The notes under the pieces are model-generated. The model searched no databases and was not told the DNA's origin. It saw only the letters and a program-made list of their open reading frames with translations. Source: Cheilinus undulatus (lineage: Eukaryota > Chordata > Actinopteri > Labriformes > Labridae). From it: a DNA stretch of 64,000 nt. The stretch lies in contig NC_054875.1 in assembly GCF_018320785.1 (NCBI RefSeq), forward strand, positions 2,857,001 through 2,921,000. The letters run 5' to 3'. A program made the position numbers and the translations under genes. This document shows, piece by piece, positions 47,475 through 59,600 of this stretch; the stretch's first letter is position 1; each line of letters starts with the position of its first letter.

Positions 47475-48234
47475 GTGTAAACCATACATGATAGTTATTC
47501 CTGTTTGTCTTTGTGATTGAATGCACTCTGTGTTTGTTCTCTTGGCCTGTTTAAAGGGTCTGTAATCTCAGTCTCAGCGTTGTAAATTGGGTAAAAGTGA
47601 TATAGTGATAAGTGTCTGAGCCTGCTGTTAAGATAAGTCAACATGTAAACACACAGATGATTACCCAGTTTGACCAGGAGAGAGTATCGTCTTTCTCTAA
47701 TGCGTCTTCTTATCTGCCGCTGACACACTTCTCTGTACAGTAACAAGGAAGTCTAAGCTGCTTTCTCCTGCTGCAGTGGTGGACTAAGGATGTTTGAGGG
47801 GCCAAGATAATAACCAGGACACCTGCTGTATGAGGTGGGCACCAGCATGCAGAGTTTAAAGTGAACTGGTTGGAAACCCTGGGTAAGGTTACATGTTTGT
47901 AATCACTGGTATTCAATCAAACACAAAAGTACTGAAAAGGTGAGGGATATTTAACTGATTAACATTCATTTCACCAACAGTGCTGGTGTTTATTTTTAGC
48001 AGTCAGCTGACTTTGGCCCTAACCTCTGATAGATGTGATGTTTGAGCCTCGACGAGCAGCATGCTGGATTTATCTCTAACTCGCTCTTTGACGTGGGCTT
48101 GGACTCGGTGAATCTGGAACATGTGGGACAAGGACTTCATGATTATTCACTGTAACAGACTGTTTCTCTGAGAGACGTCACTACAACATGGACAGGAAGT
48201 AGATATGACACTGGCAGAGAGAGTTTCATTACAG
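47475..48234. other. Intergenic, no feature recognised
   Basis: No coding exon, repeat end or RNA gene that I can support. Confidence 0.4.
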
Positions 48235-49560
48235 CAGAGTTACTCCACCCTGCTCAACCAAAGAGCCAAATGTTAAAAAGTACATTTGCATGAGCCACAA
48301 TCTAGGTGGTGAAAGTGGCAGTTAAAATAAGTTAAAGGTGGCAAAAATGGTCAGAAGGTGACCAAGTAATGAGTTAAAAGTGGCAAAAACGTTGCAAAAA
48401 AATGAGTGAAAGGTGAATGAAATGGGCAAAAATCAGAAAAAAAGGTGGGGAAAATGGGCAAAAAGTGGCATTTAATCACAAAAAACAGCGTAAGTGGGTG
48501 AGAGGTGTCAAAAAGGGGCAAAAAAAATGCAAAAAGCTGGATAAAAGAGTCAAAAACGGGAGAAAAGTAACAAAATAAAGTGGCAAGAATGAGCTTAAAG
48601 TGGAAAAACTGGGAGAAAAATGGCAAAAAAATGGGTGAAAGTGGCAGAAAATGAGTAACAGGAGGCAAAAATGGTCTAAAAGTGGCAAAAATGTGGAGAA
48701 AATGATTGAAAAGTGATTAAATAGGCAAAAAGTTGCATTTAATTGCAAAAGATAGCCTAAATGGGTGGAAAACGAGGGAAAAAGTGCAAAAACCAGGATA
48801 AAAGTGTCAAAAAGGGAAGAAAACTGACAAAAAGAAAAAGCAAAAATGAGCTTAAAGTGGCAAAAACTAAAAGAGAAGTGGCAAAAAAAAAGGCAGAAAG
48901 TGGCAAAAAAATGATCACATGTGGCAAAAATGGTCCAAAAGTGGCAAAAACGTGAAAAAAAAAGAGGGTAAAGTGACTTCAATGGGCAAAAGCCATAAAA
49001 AAAGGTGGGGAAAATGGACACAAAGTGGCATTTATTACAAAAGACAACCTTAATGGGTGAGAAGTGTCAAAAAGGGGCAAAAAAAAGAAAATGCAAAAAG
49101 ATGGATAAAAGTGTCAAAAAGGGAAGAAAACTGACAAAAAGAAGTGACAAAAATGAGCTTAAAGCAGAAAAGACTGGGAGAAAAGTGGCAAAAATTGGGT
49201 GAAAGGTGGCAAGAAATGAGCAACAAGTGGCAAAAATGGTCCAAAAGTGGCAAAATCGTGCAACAAAAAAGAGGGAAAAGTGACTTAAATGGGCAAAAAT
49301 CCGATTAAAAAAGCTGGGGAAAATGGGCAAAACACATCAAAGAGTGGCAAAATAAGAATTAGTGGCATTTAATTGCAAAAGGCAGCTTAAATGGGAGAAA
49401 AGTGGCAAAAAAGGCAGCAAAAGGAGCAAAAAATTGCAAAATGCTGAATGAAAAAAGTCAACAATATGCTAAAAGCGGTAAAAAAGGGAATTAAAGAAGC
49501 AAAAAATTGCAAATAAGAGCAACAGAAATATGCAGGCAGAACAAAAAGGTTGACAATAAA
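48235..49560 (-). mobile_element. hAT-like element, 'gtggcaaaa' family, expanded interior
   Basis: The left end 'cagagttactccaccctgct' followed by 'caaccaaagagccaaatg' and 'gagccacaatctaggtgg' matches the left end of the 57.6-kb copy. The interior is a long degenerate repeat of 'agtggcaaaaatggg...' with a higher-order period near 270-300 bp ('aaaagtggcatttaatyacaa' recurs near 48464, 48730, 49020 and 49360). No right end found. Phe-rich frames on the minus strand are shadows. Confidence 0.6.
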
Positions 49561-49638
49561 GTTTAACAATTAAAGCCTGAAACAAACTAACTAATGTGAC
49601 TTGCAAAGGATAATTTCTTAGGTGAATTTTTCCTTCAA

Positions 49639-50950
49639 GGTCTCAGTCAGCTCTGAGTCTGTGTGGATAGGTCTCAGTCTCAGCTCTGAGTCTGTGTGGA
49701 TAGGTCTCAGTCTCAGCTCTGAGTCTGTGTGGATAGGTCTCAGTCTCAGCTCTGAGACTGTGTGGATAGGTCTCAGTCTCAGCTCTGAGTCTGTGTGGAT
49801 AGGTCTCAGTCTCAGCTCTGAGTCTGTGTGGATAGGTCTCAGTCTCAGCTCTGAGTCTGTGTGGATAGGTCTCAGTCTCAGCTCTGAGTCTGTGTGGATA
49901 GGTCTCAGTCAGCTCTGAGTCTGTGTGGATAGGTCTCAGTCTCAGCTCTGAGTCTGTGTGGATAGGTCTCAGTCAGCTCTGAGTCTGTGTGGATAGGTCT
50001 CAGTCTCAGCTCTGAGTCTGTGTGGATAGGTCTCAGTCTCAGCTCTGAGTCTGTGTGGATAGGTCTCAGTCTCAGCTCTGAGTCTGTGTGGATAGGTCTC
50101 AGTCTCAGCTCTGAGTCTGTGTGGATAGGTCTCAGTCAGCTCTGAGTCTGTGTGGATAGGTCTCAGTCTCAGCTCTGAGTCTGTGTGGATAGGTCTCAGT
50201 CAGCTCTGAGTCTGTGTGGATAGGTCTCAGTCAGCTCTGAGTCTGTGTGGATAGGTCTCAGTCTCAGCTCTGAGTCTGTGTGGATAGGTCTCAGTCAGCT
50301 CTGAGTCTGTGTGGATAGGTCTCAGTCAGCTCTGAGTCTGTGTGGATAGGTCTCAGTCTCAGCTGTGAGTCTGTGTGGATAGGTCTCAGTCTCAGCTGTG
50401 AGTCTGTGTGGATAGGTCTCAGTCAGCTCTGAGTCTGTGTGGATAGGTCTCAGTCAGCTCTGAGTCTGTGTGGATAGGTCTCAGTCAGCTCTGAGTCTGT
50501 GTGGATAGGTCTCAGTCAGCTCTGAGCCTGTGTGGATAGGTCTCAGTCTCAGCTCTGAGTCTGTGTGGATAGGTCTCAGTCAGCTCTGAGTCTGTGTGGA
50601 TAGGTCTCAGTCTCAGCTGTGAGTCTGTGTGGATAGGTCTCAGTCTCAGCTCTGAGTCTGTGTGGATAGGTCTCAGTCTCAGCTCTGAGTCTGTGTGGAT
50701 AGGTCTCAGTCAGCTCTGAGTCTGTGTGGATAGGTCTCAGTCTCAGCTGTGAGTCTGTGTGGATAGGTCTCAGTCTCAGCTGTGAGTCTGTGTGGATAGG
50801 TCTCAGTCACAGCTGTGAGTCTGTGTGGATAGGTCTCAGTCACAGCTGTGAGTCTGTGTGGATAGGTCTCAGTCTCAGCTCTGAGTCTGTGTGGATAGGT
50901 CTCAGTCTCAGCTGTGAGTCTGTGTGGATAGGTCTCAGTCTCAGCTCTGA
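49639..50950 (+). repeat. Minisatellite, 40 copies, 33-bp and 27-bp units
   Basis: I counted 40 occurrences of 'gtgtggatag'. The 33-bp unit is 'gtgtggataggtctcag' + 'tctcagctctgagtct'. The 27-bp form lacks six bases ('tctcag') and is interspersed among the long ones. A ctctgag/ctgtgag variant clusters toward the 3' end, and a 'cagtcacagctg' variant occupies two adjacent units near 50805-50840. Each unit holds a near-dyad, CTCAG-CT-CTGAG. Both lengths are multiples of three, so repeat frames stay open on both strands. I do not call these genes. Confidence 0.95.
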
Positions 50951-51740
50951 GAGTGACTGGGTACTGGTCCACCTCCTCTCAGGGTTTAGTCAGGGTTGGT
51001 TTTGGACCCAGTCATAAATAAATGGTCAACTGTTTAGTTCTCTAAAAACCGCACCGACACAAGCAGACTGTTTACCATATTACATTCATTATCATGATAA
51101 AATTTTATCAGTTCTGTTTCCTTGAGCCTGAAATGTAAACAGAATAAAACAGGAAGTTGATAACAGGCCACTGTTATTTAACATACTCTAGGTTAAAGAT
51201 TATTCAATGGATGTGACCTACTGCGGTTTGATATGAGAGTTATATAATGGCTCTAAATCTCTGAGCCTATCTAGGTAAATGACAAACTCATTGTAAGAAA
51301 TGACAGGTAAACCTTTCTTTAACAGAAAAGTTACCTTACACTTAACAGTGCTGGTTTGCAATGCACTCTGGGTAATGATGTTCATTACATATATACATGA
51401 GTCATCCTTAAAACTGCTCTCAGCATAAAGAATGACTGTAGGATTAAGAACATCACTACCCAGCATGTATTGTGCAATAACTGCAGCCTACATTAATTTA
51501 TTAACATTAATTTATGTTCTAAGATTTCTCAAAATTACAAAAAACAGTGTTTCTTTGAAAAAAAACTATCTAAAAACACAAATGTTGATCTAGTACACTC
51601 CTCCTTTCTTCTTTTAACAAGAGACCTCATTAAAAAAAAAAAAACTCAAATAAAGCTCAGTGGGCAAGTCAGAAGTCAACTGCACCTTTCTATTAATCTC
51701 TTATTTCTGTCCATAGCAAGTTCCTTTTTAATTGTTGAAG
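50951..51740. other. Intergenic, no feature recognised
   Basis: AT-rich sequence between the minisatellite and the tbc1d25 promoter region. Confidence 0.4.
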
Positions 51741-52056
51741 TGTGTTTAATTTCTTAGACAGGAGAGGAAAGGACTTGTCCAGTAGAAGGCGCTATTGCAG
51801 CATATTAAGTCCAGACTCTTGGCCTGCAGTCTTGAATCAACAAAGATGGAAACTGTTGTGCAGCCTTTGTCCGCTAGGCGGCGGTAACGCAGCTGTAAAT
51901 CGTCGGTGAAACCAGGGCAGAAGAAGATCACGAACCAGAGGAACTGAGGAACTCGGCTGGTGCTGCTGCCCCCCATCATGTTATTGATCACCATGTCGGT
52001 GTTAGAGGAAAACTGAACCAAGGAGAACCATCCTGAGCCGAAACGGGGAGTTTAAC
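51741..52056 (+). promoter_or_regulatory. Probable tbc1d25 promoter and 5' leader
   Basis: TCCGCTAGGCGGCGGTAACG at 51870 is followed 49 bp later by 'agaagaag', then the leader to ATG 52057. The same cassette is at 16192. 'gtagaaggcgctattgcagc' at 51782 is a related word. No TATA box. Inferred from position upstream of the start codon. Confidence 0.45.
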
Positions 52057-52101
52057 ATGGCCGGAGAGGAGGAGAGGGGGGTGGTTCGAGTTAAAGTCAA
52101 G
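52057..52101 (+). CDS. tbc1d25: tbc1d25 coding exon 1
   Basis: ATG at 52057 (tttaacATGG) gives MAGEEERGVVRVKVK, then a GTACGA donor, phase 0. The human protein has EEEEREVVRVRVKK at the same place, directly before the block encoded by exon 2. The homology supports both the start and the splice. Confidence 0.88.
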
Positions 52102-53604
52102 GTACGATGTTTATCCTGTTTTCGGTTTAGGAGAGAGTCTACCAGCCGCTGCTAGTTAGCTAGCTTCCCGTTATCCTGCTTATAGAATCCACTGCTGAGT
52201 GTTTGACTGTAAAAACAACCACGTCGACAGGTGAACACACCTATGTCACCGGTTATTTTACCGTGTTTGTACAAGTCTCCTCCTCTAACCGAGTATTTGA
52301 CCGTGTTGTTTACCGACAGCTTTGTTATTGTTGACGCTGACTGCAGTATGACAGCCGGAGGAGTTAAGCACTAACCACACAGCTACTGTTGTCATGGACG
52401 GCAGTAAAATAAACTATAAAGAAACCTGTTAACGGTCATGTTTACCCGGTTACAGCATAATAACCAACAGCAGAGAGACCCTCAGACTCGAGCTGACGTC
52501 ACCTGCCTGCTCAGCATCTGCGTGCGTGGACGCGCGCAAGCAAGGCTTCATGACGTCATATGTTACCTGAAGAGAGGCTTTCTGTGGGCCTCACCTCTCC
52601 CCTCATACTGCTGCATGTTTAAATTAGAGTGGCTTTGAAAAGCTGAGTTTGTCCGTGATTTTACTGTAAAAGTCAACCTTTCATATGCTGTAGATCAGGG
52701 TCATCAGCTACATTAGTTCAAGGGCTTTTTCCTGATCAGGCACTTTCAAATAAACTAAATAAGCTTTTTAATAAATGGTCTAATCAGCATTTTTGTATAT
52801 ATATTTTTGTTTGATTTCAACTGTTTGCAGTCTTTAGGCTCCAACAGTGAAATCAGTCCCTATATCTCAGTCACCGAGGGGCCACTGAGGTATTTAAGTA
52901 TATTTCAGTGGTTGTAATATTTTCAATGCTGCATCATTTCCTACAGATTCCATAGAAAACGTCAGTTTTTATCAAGGGTGAACTGATAAATATGTGTCTA
53001 ACATACGATATACGTGCTAATAATGGCTTACAGGTGGATTTCTGAAAAATTAGTCATTTTTAATAGCTGTAGGGAAAAATAATCCCAAAATACAGCAACA
53101 TTTTCCCCTAGACCAGTGATGCTCAACATGCGGCTCTTTTGTGTCTTAATTTGAAATATTATTCCCCCAGAAAAACTTAAAGGGAAACTTTTTTGCCCTT
53201 TTTCACAATATTTTGCCACTTTTCACCCATTAGAGCTACCTTTTGCTATTAAACACTACTTGTTCCCCATATTTTGCCCATTTTTGCCACTTCTTTTTGC
53301 AACTTTTTATCCAAATTTTTCCCGTTTTTTTTCCACTTTTTACCCATTTAAGCTACTTTTTCCTATTAAATACCACTTGTTTCCTATTTGTTTGCCCATC
53401 TTTGACACATATTTTTGCCACGTTTTTTTTTTTTTTTTTCATTTTTACCATTTTTACCATTTTTGCCTATTTAAGCTACGTTTTGCCATTAAATACCACT
53501 TGTTTCCTAACTTTTTGCCCATTTTTGCCCCTTTTTTTCCACTTTTTACTTTTGTTTTTTTGCCACCGTTGGTTTACTTTTAATGCTACTTAAGCTGTTT
53601 TTTG

Positions 53605-53636
<32 letters not shown>

Positions 53637-56600
53637 CCACTGTTTACCACTTAGACTGTGGCTCTTGCAAAGGTATTTTTCAACAGTTTGGCTCTTTTGT
53701 TGAGCAGGGTTGAGTAAAACTGGTCTAGAGACTCTTTCCTCTGCACATATTTTGAATTTGATCATGTTCTGGGGGCTGGATGGGAAGATATGGGGGGGCT
53801 GATGTGGCCTCCGGGCTGCCAGTTGATGATCACTGCTGTAGATTGATGACACATTAAGTTAAATATTTCAAGTTTTTTTGTTAGTTTGTTTTAATCCAGA
53901 TACAGCTCATGAAAAACAACAATCCACTATCTCAGATTATTAGAATATGACATTAGATTGTGTAAAAGGGTTTATGATACAGATATTTTACATTATGAAG
54001 CCCACGTTTCATTGATAGCAGACTTAATCACTTCTGTATTGTTGGCTCTGCTTCTTGGTAATTCTACAAACATTTCTGTGGACCTCAGGTCAGACCAGCT
54101 GGCTGGCCAGTCAAACACAGCAATACTATGGTTAGTAAACCAGTTACTAGTAGATCTGGCTTTACTGGGGACAGGTACCAAGTCCTGCAGGAAAAGAAAG
54201 TCAGCATCTTCATTAGGTAGGAGTGTAAAGGTGCAGTACACATTTACATACCGAACTGTTAGAGTACAGCACTTTCTCTGTCCAGTGCAGATGTGTACTG
54301 ATCCAAATACATGTAGGAAAAAAATATAATTCAAATCTGAGTTCCCTCAGACTAGAAAGTGAAAGTTTATCACACTCATCATGGGAGCAAAAACCATACA
54401 TCAGTTCTTATAAATGGAAAGAAGAACATGAACTCAAAGCAGATCAGCTTTGTAACTCAACCCACAATGCAGTACCTTAGACAGTCTTTAGGTGGAAAAT
54501 GAACTTGAGTTGGCAATTAGGAGAATCACATTCTAGTTGACTAGATCTACGTTCGTTCAGCCCCTCCCCTCCTGATTTGGCAATGCTTTTTTAATAAACG
54601 TGTTTAAAGCTATTTCTTGGGGGGGTTATCAAAGAAACAGTTAAACAGATATTTTTGTTTGTTTTTTGTTTTGTTTTGTTTTGTTTTTTTGACAACAGCA
54701 CATCAGTTTTTTTGGTGCAGGTTTTTGGGAGGATTAGCTTTGTTTCTAAAGAAGTGGAGGATCCAGGGAAATGGTTGGGAACCACTGCATGAGATCAGTG
54801 GTTCTCAACCTTTTGTTCTATGAGCCCCCCTTACTGGCGTCATAAAGGAGCTGAGGACACACACAAGCTAAAAGTGATACATGGATGTAAAAAATTAACA
54901 TCAAATTTAAAAAAATGTTCAGATCTTTATAAAACAGCCCCACACAAAGGTTTTCTTATCAAGATACCTTTGCATGAACTGCTCATGAGAGTTTTATCAT
55001 GATTTTGGTTAGTACAAGTGAATCTGATTTTGGCATCTTCAAAGCAGACAGAACCTCGCACCCCCCTGAAATCTCTGTTCGTTAAAAGAAGAACAAAGAA
55101 CTGTAGTGAGTTGTTTTCTTTTCAAAACCCACAAAAGTCGTGTCCTGACATGTCTACAGTCACCATGGGTTGGCTACGTAGTTCTCTCTGGAGTTTACAC
55201 CTCATAGCGGCTATGTCACGTGTTTTGTTGCTCTGATTGGCCCATGAAGATGTGACAGACAGAACGTTCATCCAATCACCCTCAGAGTTTTTTTCAAAGG
55301 TTCTGCCCTTTCCCAAATGCTGTTTATGGGAGGTTTACCAGATGATGTGTGAAACAAATCCATCTGGCGTGCCAGGTTAAACCAAAACCGAGTGCCTTGG
55401 ACTTCTTGCCATTGAAAAAAAAGTTTGTGCTATTATTTGATTTTTCTTACTGGAGTCATATCAAAGTTTAAAATTCCTTTATGAAAATAAGGTCACATAC
55501 CAACTGATAAAGCTGGTTTATGTGGATGAAAACATATCCCAGGATTTTTTTGGCTAAATGGTTAAACAGTTTATATCTGGATGTTTCTAAAAGGTCTATT
55601 TTTGGGCTTTGTATGACTTAATTTAGAGAGGAGGATGGTGGATAGAGTTTCTAAACAGGGATGAGAGTGGGGACGAGACATGCGGGGATAGCGCCACAGG
55701 CCGGACTTTAACTCAGGCCAACCACATAAATGGGACACAACCTAACCACTGTGCCACCTAATCTCATTAGTGGGTTTTTTTTCTGTAAAGAAAAAGTAAA
55801 TGGTTGTAGTAATACCAGAATTATAAAATTTGACATGACTCCATTAAAAATGAAACATATTGATCCATGTTTGATACCAAATTAAAGTCACTGGCAGTTA
55901 ATGCTGGGCAATCTTTTGTTTTTAATGATGAATTTTAACCCCTATGTGCTATCCTGCTTCTCTGTTGTTTGGGTTTAAGGTTGTTAACATCTCTGTGCTT
56001 TTAAAAAACCTTTCAACAGGATCAAATCTCCATCAATTTAATGATTTGTGGTATAAAAAGTGCAGCAACTTAATGATCTGTTATATTTCTAGACAAAAGA
56101 GTGATCCCTGTCTTAATTACAAAAACACTGACAATATTTGTAAAAGTAGTTTGCTCTTTGTCAATGCCAGCCACTTTTCCAAATGTTAACATGCTTGTGC
56201 AGTTTAGACGGTGTGCAGGAGTTTGCCTGAAATATTGGATATCTAGGACTTCTATTTTTCTTGCTGTAGTACCAACCAGGGACCAAGTTTGTTTGATTTT
56301 GACTGATTTTGTTAATATTTATTTCAAACAGATGACTGATCATGTGTTCAGTAGGCTTAAAACTGTCAGTGATTCTTATTTTAAAACATCTCTTTATCAA
56401 CATTAGGCTTGGCATCGTTTTTTTTTTGTTGTTTTTTTTCTCAATTCAGCATCAGCACATTGATATTAAGGATAAAGATGCTACATCTTATTCAGAACAT
56501 ATCATTATAGCATCTTAAAAGCCTGATATATACCCCAGCCCAACTTTTAGCGAAAATAATGAGATTTCTGCTATCTTGAAAGAATGAGTTGTCGGTGCAT

Positions 56601-59600
56601 TTGCTGTCACGTCTCGATGCAGAAGTCTCAGCTCCATTGTTTGGTTTGAACCAGGGTGTGATTTATAGCTTTAACTGTAATAAGCAGATAGAGAAAAAGG
56701 GTTTGTTTCCACAGAACCAAAGATGTTTGGTGTGACAAAGACTCTTCTTTTGTTTTCCAGAGATCACCGTATCACCGTTTTCTTTATTGTGTCATAATAA
56801 TGTCTCCCCACAGAATCATAGTTGTTTTTTTATTGATCTGTGCATGTTATTCTGAGGTCATGGTGTAATGTTTTCCAGAAATGTGATGGCGTGCTGCCTG
56901 TGGAGTTTCGCTCCTTTGCCGTCGATCCTCAGATAACGTCACTGGAGGTCCTTCAGCACATCCTCATCAGAGCCTTCGATCTAAACGGGTCAGTAACGAC
57001 ACAGAGGCCTTCTGAATCTGTCTGAGCTCCTGTATGAGTGTGTCAGCATTTTCTTCTTCTGTTTTTATCCAAACCAGGAAGCGTAATTTCGGGATCAGTT
57101 ACCTTTCTCGGGACCGGAGCGGTGCTGAAATGTATCTGTCTCTGCTGTCTGACTGGGATTTGGATGTGGCCTTTCTCTCTGCAGCCAAGCCACACCTGCA
57201 GCTTAAAATAGACATCAAACCGTCAGAAGACAGTAAGAACACCTGCTTATCTCTAAAGAAACTAACAGATATGTTATGTAGAAATGCAAAACTTTAGGAG
57301 CCTTTAATATATAACAGAATAAAGAGGTATCTGCACACACTCTTCATTCTCATTATGATTCAATCACGGGTTTTTTATTGAACTCCTCATTTTATGTTCA
57401 TTTTCCTTCAAACAAGGATTAAAAAGATGTTGAAATGAACATGAATGTGTTAATGACAAGCAGATTTTTTTAAAGATGTATTTTTGGGCATTTTTATACC
57501 TTTATGTATAGAGAACGACAGTGGATAGAGTCAGAAGTAGGGATGAGAAAGGGAAGAAAGAAGCCACAGGCTGGACTTGAACCTGCCGCCTGCGTACATG
57601 TGACGTGGTTTAAACCATTAGACCAGTGTTACTCAACCCTGCTCCCCTAAAGAGCCAAATTGTTGAAAAATACCTTTGCAAGAGCCACAATCTAAGTGGT
57701 GAAAGTGGCAAAAATGGCTTGAAAGAGCAATAGAAATAAGTTAAGGGTGGCAAAAATGGTCAAAATGCAGCAAAAATAGGTGAAAATGGGGAGAAAAAGT
57801 GGGAAAATGGTTAGAGAGTAGCTAAAATGGGTGAGAAGTGACAAAAAAGGAGTTGCAGGTGGCAACAAATGGTCCACAAGTGGCAAAAACATGGCAAAAA
57901 TTTAGGAAAAAGTGACTAAGATGAAAAAAAAAGCAGTCAAGATTGGCAAAAATGGGCAAAAAAATAGGAAGCAAGTGGTATTTAATGGCAATAGGTAGCT
58001 TATTTGGATGAACACTGGAAAAAAATGTTTTAAAAATAGGGGAAAAAGTGTCAAAAGAAAAGGCAAAAATTTGGGAAAAAAGGAAACAAATGGTATTTAA
58101 TGACATTAGGTAACTTAATTTGGACTAAAAGTGGCAAAAAAGTTAAAAATAAATAAATAAATAAATAAATAAAAAGGGCAAAAATGGGATTAAAAGTAGC
58201 AAAAATGTGTAAAAAGTGTCAAAAGAAGTTGCCAAAATGGGCAAAAAAATAGGGAAAAAAAGGGGTATTTAATGGCAAAAGGTAGCTTAAATTGGCAAAA
58301 AAGTAGCAAAAGTGGTGAAAAGGGCAAAAATTGGATAAAGTTGCAAAAGTTAGTTGCAAAATGGCCAAAAAAATAGTAAAAAGGGGTGTTTAATGGCAAA
58401 AGATAGTGGCAAAAATGGGGAAATTGGCAAAAAGTTTCCCCTTTTTAAGGTTTTCTGGGGGAATTATATTTGAAATTAAGACATAAAAGAGCCACAAATT
58501 ATCACAAAAGAGCCACATGTGGCTCCAGAGCCACACTTTGAGTATCACTCCTTTAGACTGTCTGCGGCCCAGACAAGCAGATTTCTTTCTGTGTTTATAA
58601 AGGCAATGATCCCTGAAAGAGGATGGGAAAAATTTAACTGAGCTGATGCAGCTTTTTAAATTTCTGTCTGTTTAACTCACATTTTAAAAATATTTTCAAA
58701 ATATAAAGATAGTTCAGGCTTATCAAACTGTCTTTATTTTCACTGGAATTGTAGTAATAAGAAGTGAAGTAATGATGATGTGACACGCTTTTAGCATGCA
58801 TGGATATTTGATGTGAAATGCTGTTAAATGCATGTTTGAGTCATGGCTAACTGAGACAAGTCATGATTTTCAGTGCAAGAGGAACAGTTTGACTTTTCAA
58901 GTGGACCTGCATTTTTAGGGCCTGAGCTCCGAGGGTACGAGAGCCCTATTGAAATTGGTCGGTTTCGTCATTATTATTTTTATGCGTTCTGAGTTTTTTT
59001 TGGCCCCTTATCCTTCCCAAAAACAAACAAACACCCCCCCCCCAACATATGTTTGGTCTGAATAATGTGAGATTGATTGAGGTTTCACCAATGGCCCTCA
59101 GGAACTGCCTCAATAGCGCCTCCTTTTGTGCTTCTAAGGAACAGCCCCAAAAAACTTTGACCTAGAGTTAAGAAATTTCTTGTGTAGATTCGGCTCAGGG
59201 ATCTATACAAAAGTCTGCTGGTGCAAATCTCTAACTCCAACAGAAAATCTGCCAATTTGAATAAATTAGCCATAAAATTAAGGTGTTTTTGGCCTGTTCC
59301 AGAGCAGTGTCAATTTTGTCGACTAAAACTATGACTAAAAGTGTTCGTTGTCAGCCTTTTTTTTCCACAACAAAAACTATACTAAGACCAACAAAAATAG
59401 ACCTATGATGACTAAAACTGACAAAAACTAAATTTAGTTTCCGTCAAGACGACTTAAACTAGACTAAAATGTAATGTAGTTTTCGTTGGACATTCAAAAT
59501 CTGTGATATTTCTCCACTGCGGGTAAATCTGTCTAAAAACAATGCATCTGTATCTATTCTGCCTCTCAGCTGTAGAAAGCAGGGACCCCAGGTTTGGCAG

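Larger units (their letters stand above)
52102..56878. other. tbc1d25 intron 1, transposon-rich
   Basis: Contains a 'gtggcaaaa' hAT (53114-53722), a Tc1 relic (53900-54320), abutting hAT ends (54765-54810), a helicase-motif repeat copy (55070-55378) and a SINE (55615-55765). Confidence 0.55.

Noticed and set aside
49639-50950. CRISPR-like regular array
   Set aside because: There are no unique spacers. The whole unit repeats, and the genome is a vertebrate's.
49622-51017. Open frames with WIGLSLSSESV and ETETYPHRL repeats as candidate proteins
   Set aside because: They follow automatically from a minisatellite whose unit lengths are multiples of three and whose unit lacks stops in those frames.
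51746-52021. 91-codon minus-strand frame upstream of tbc1d25
   Set aside because: Overlaps the probable promoter and leader. No family likeness, no splice support.
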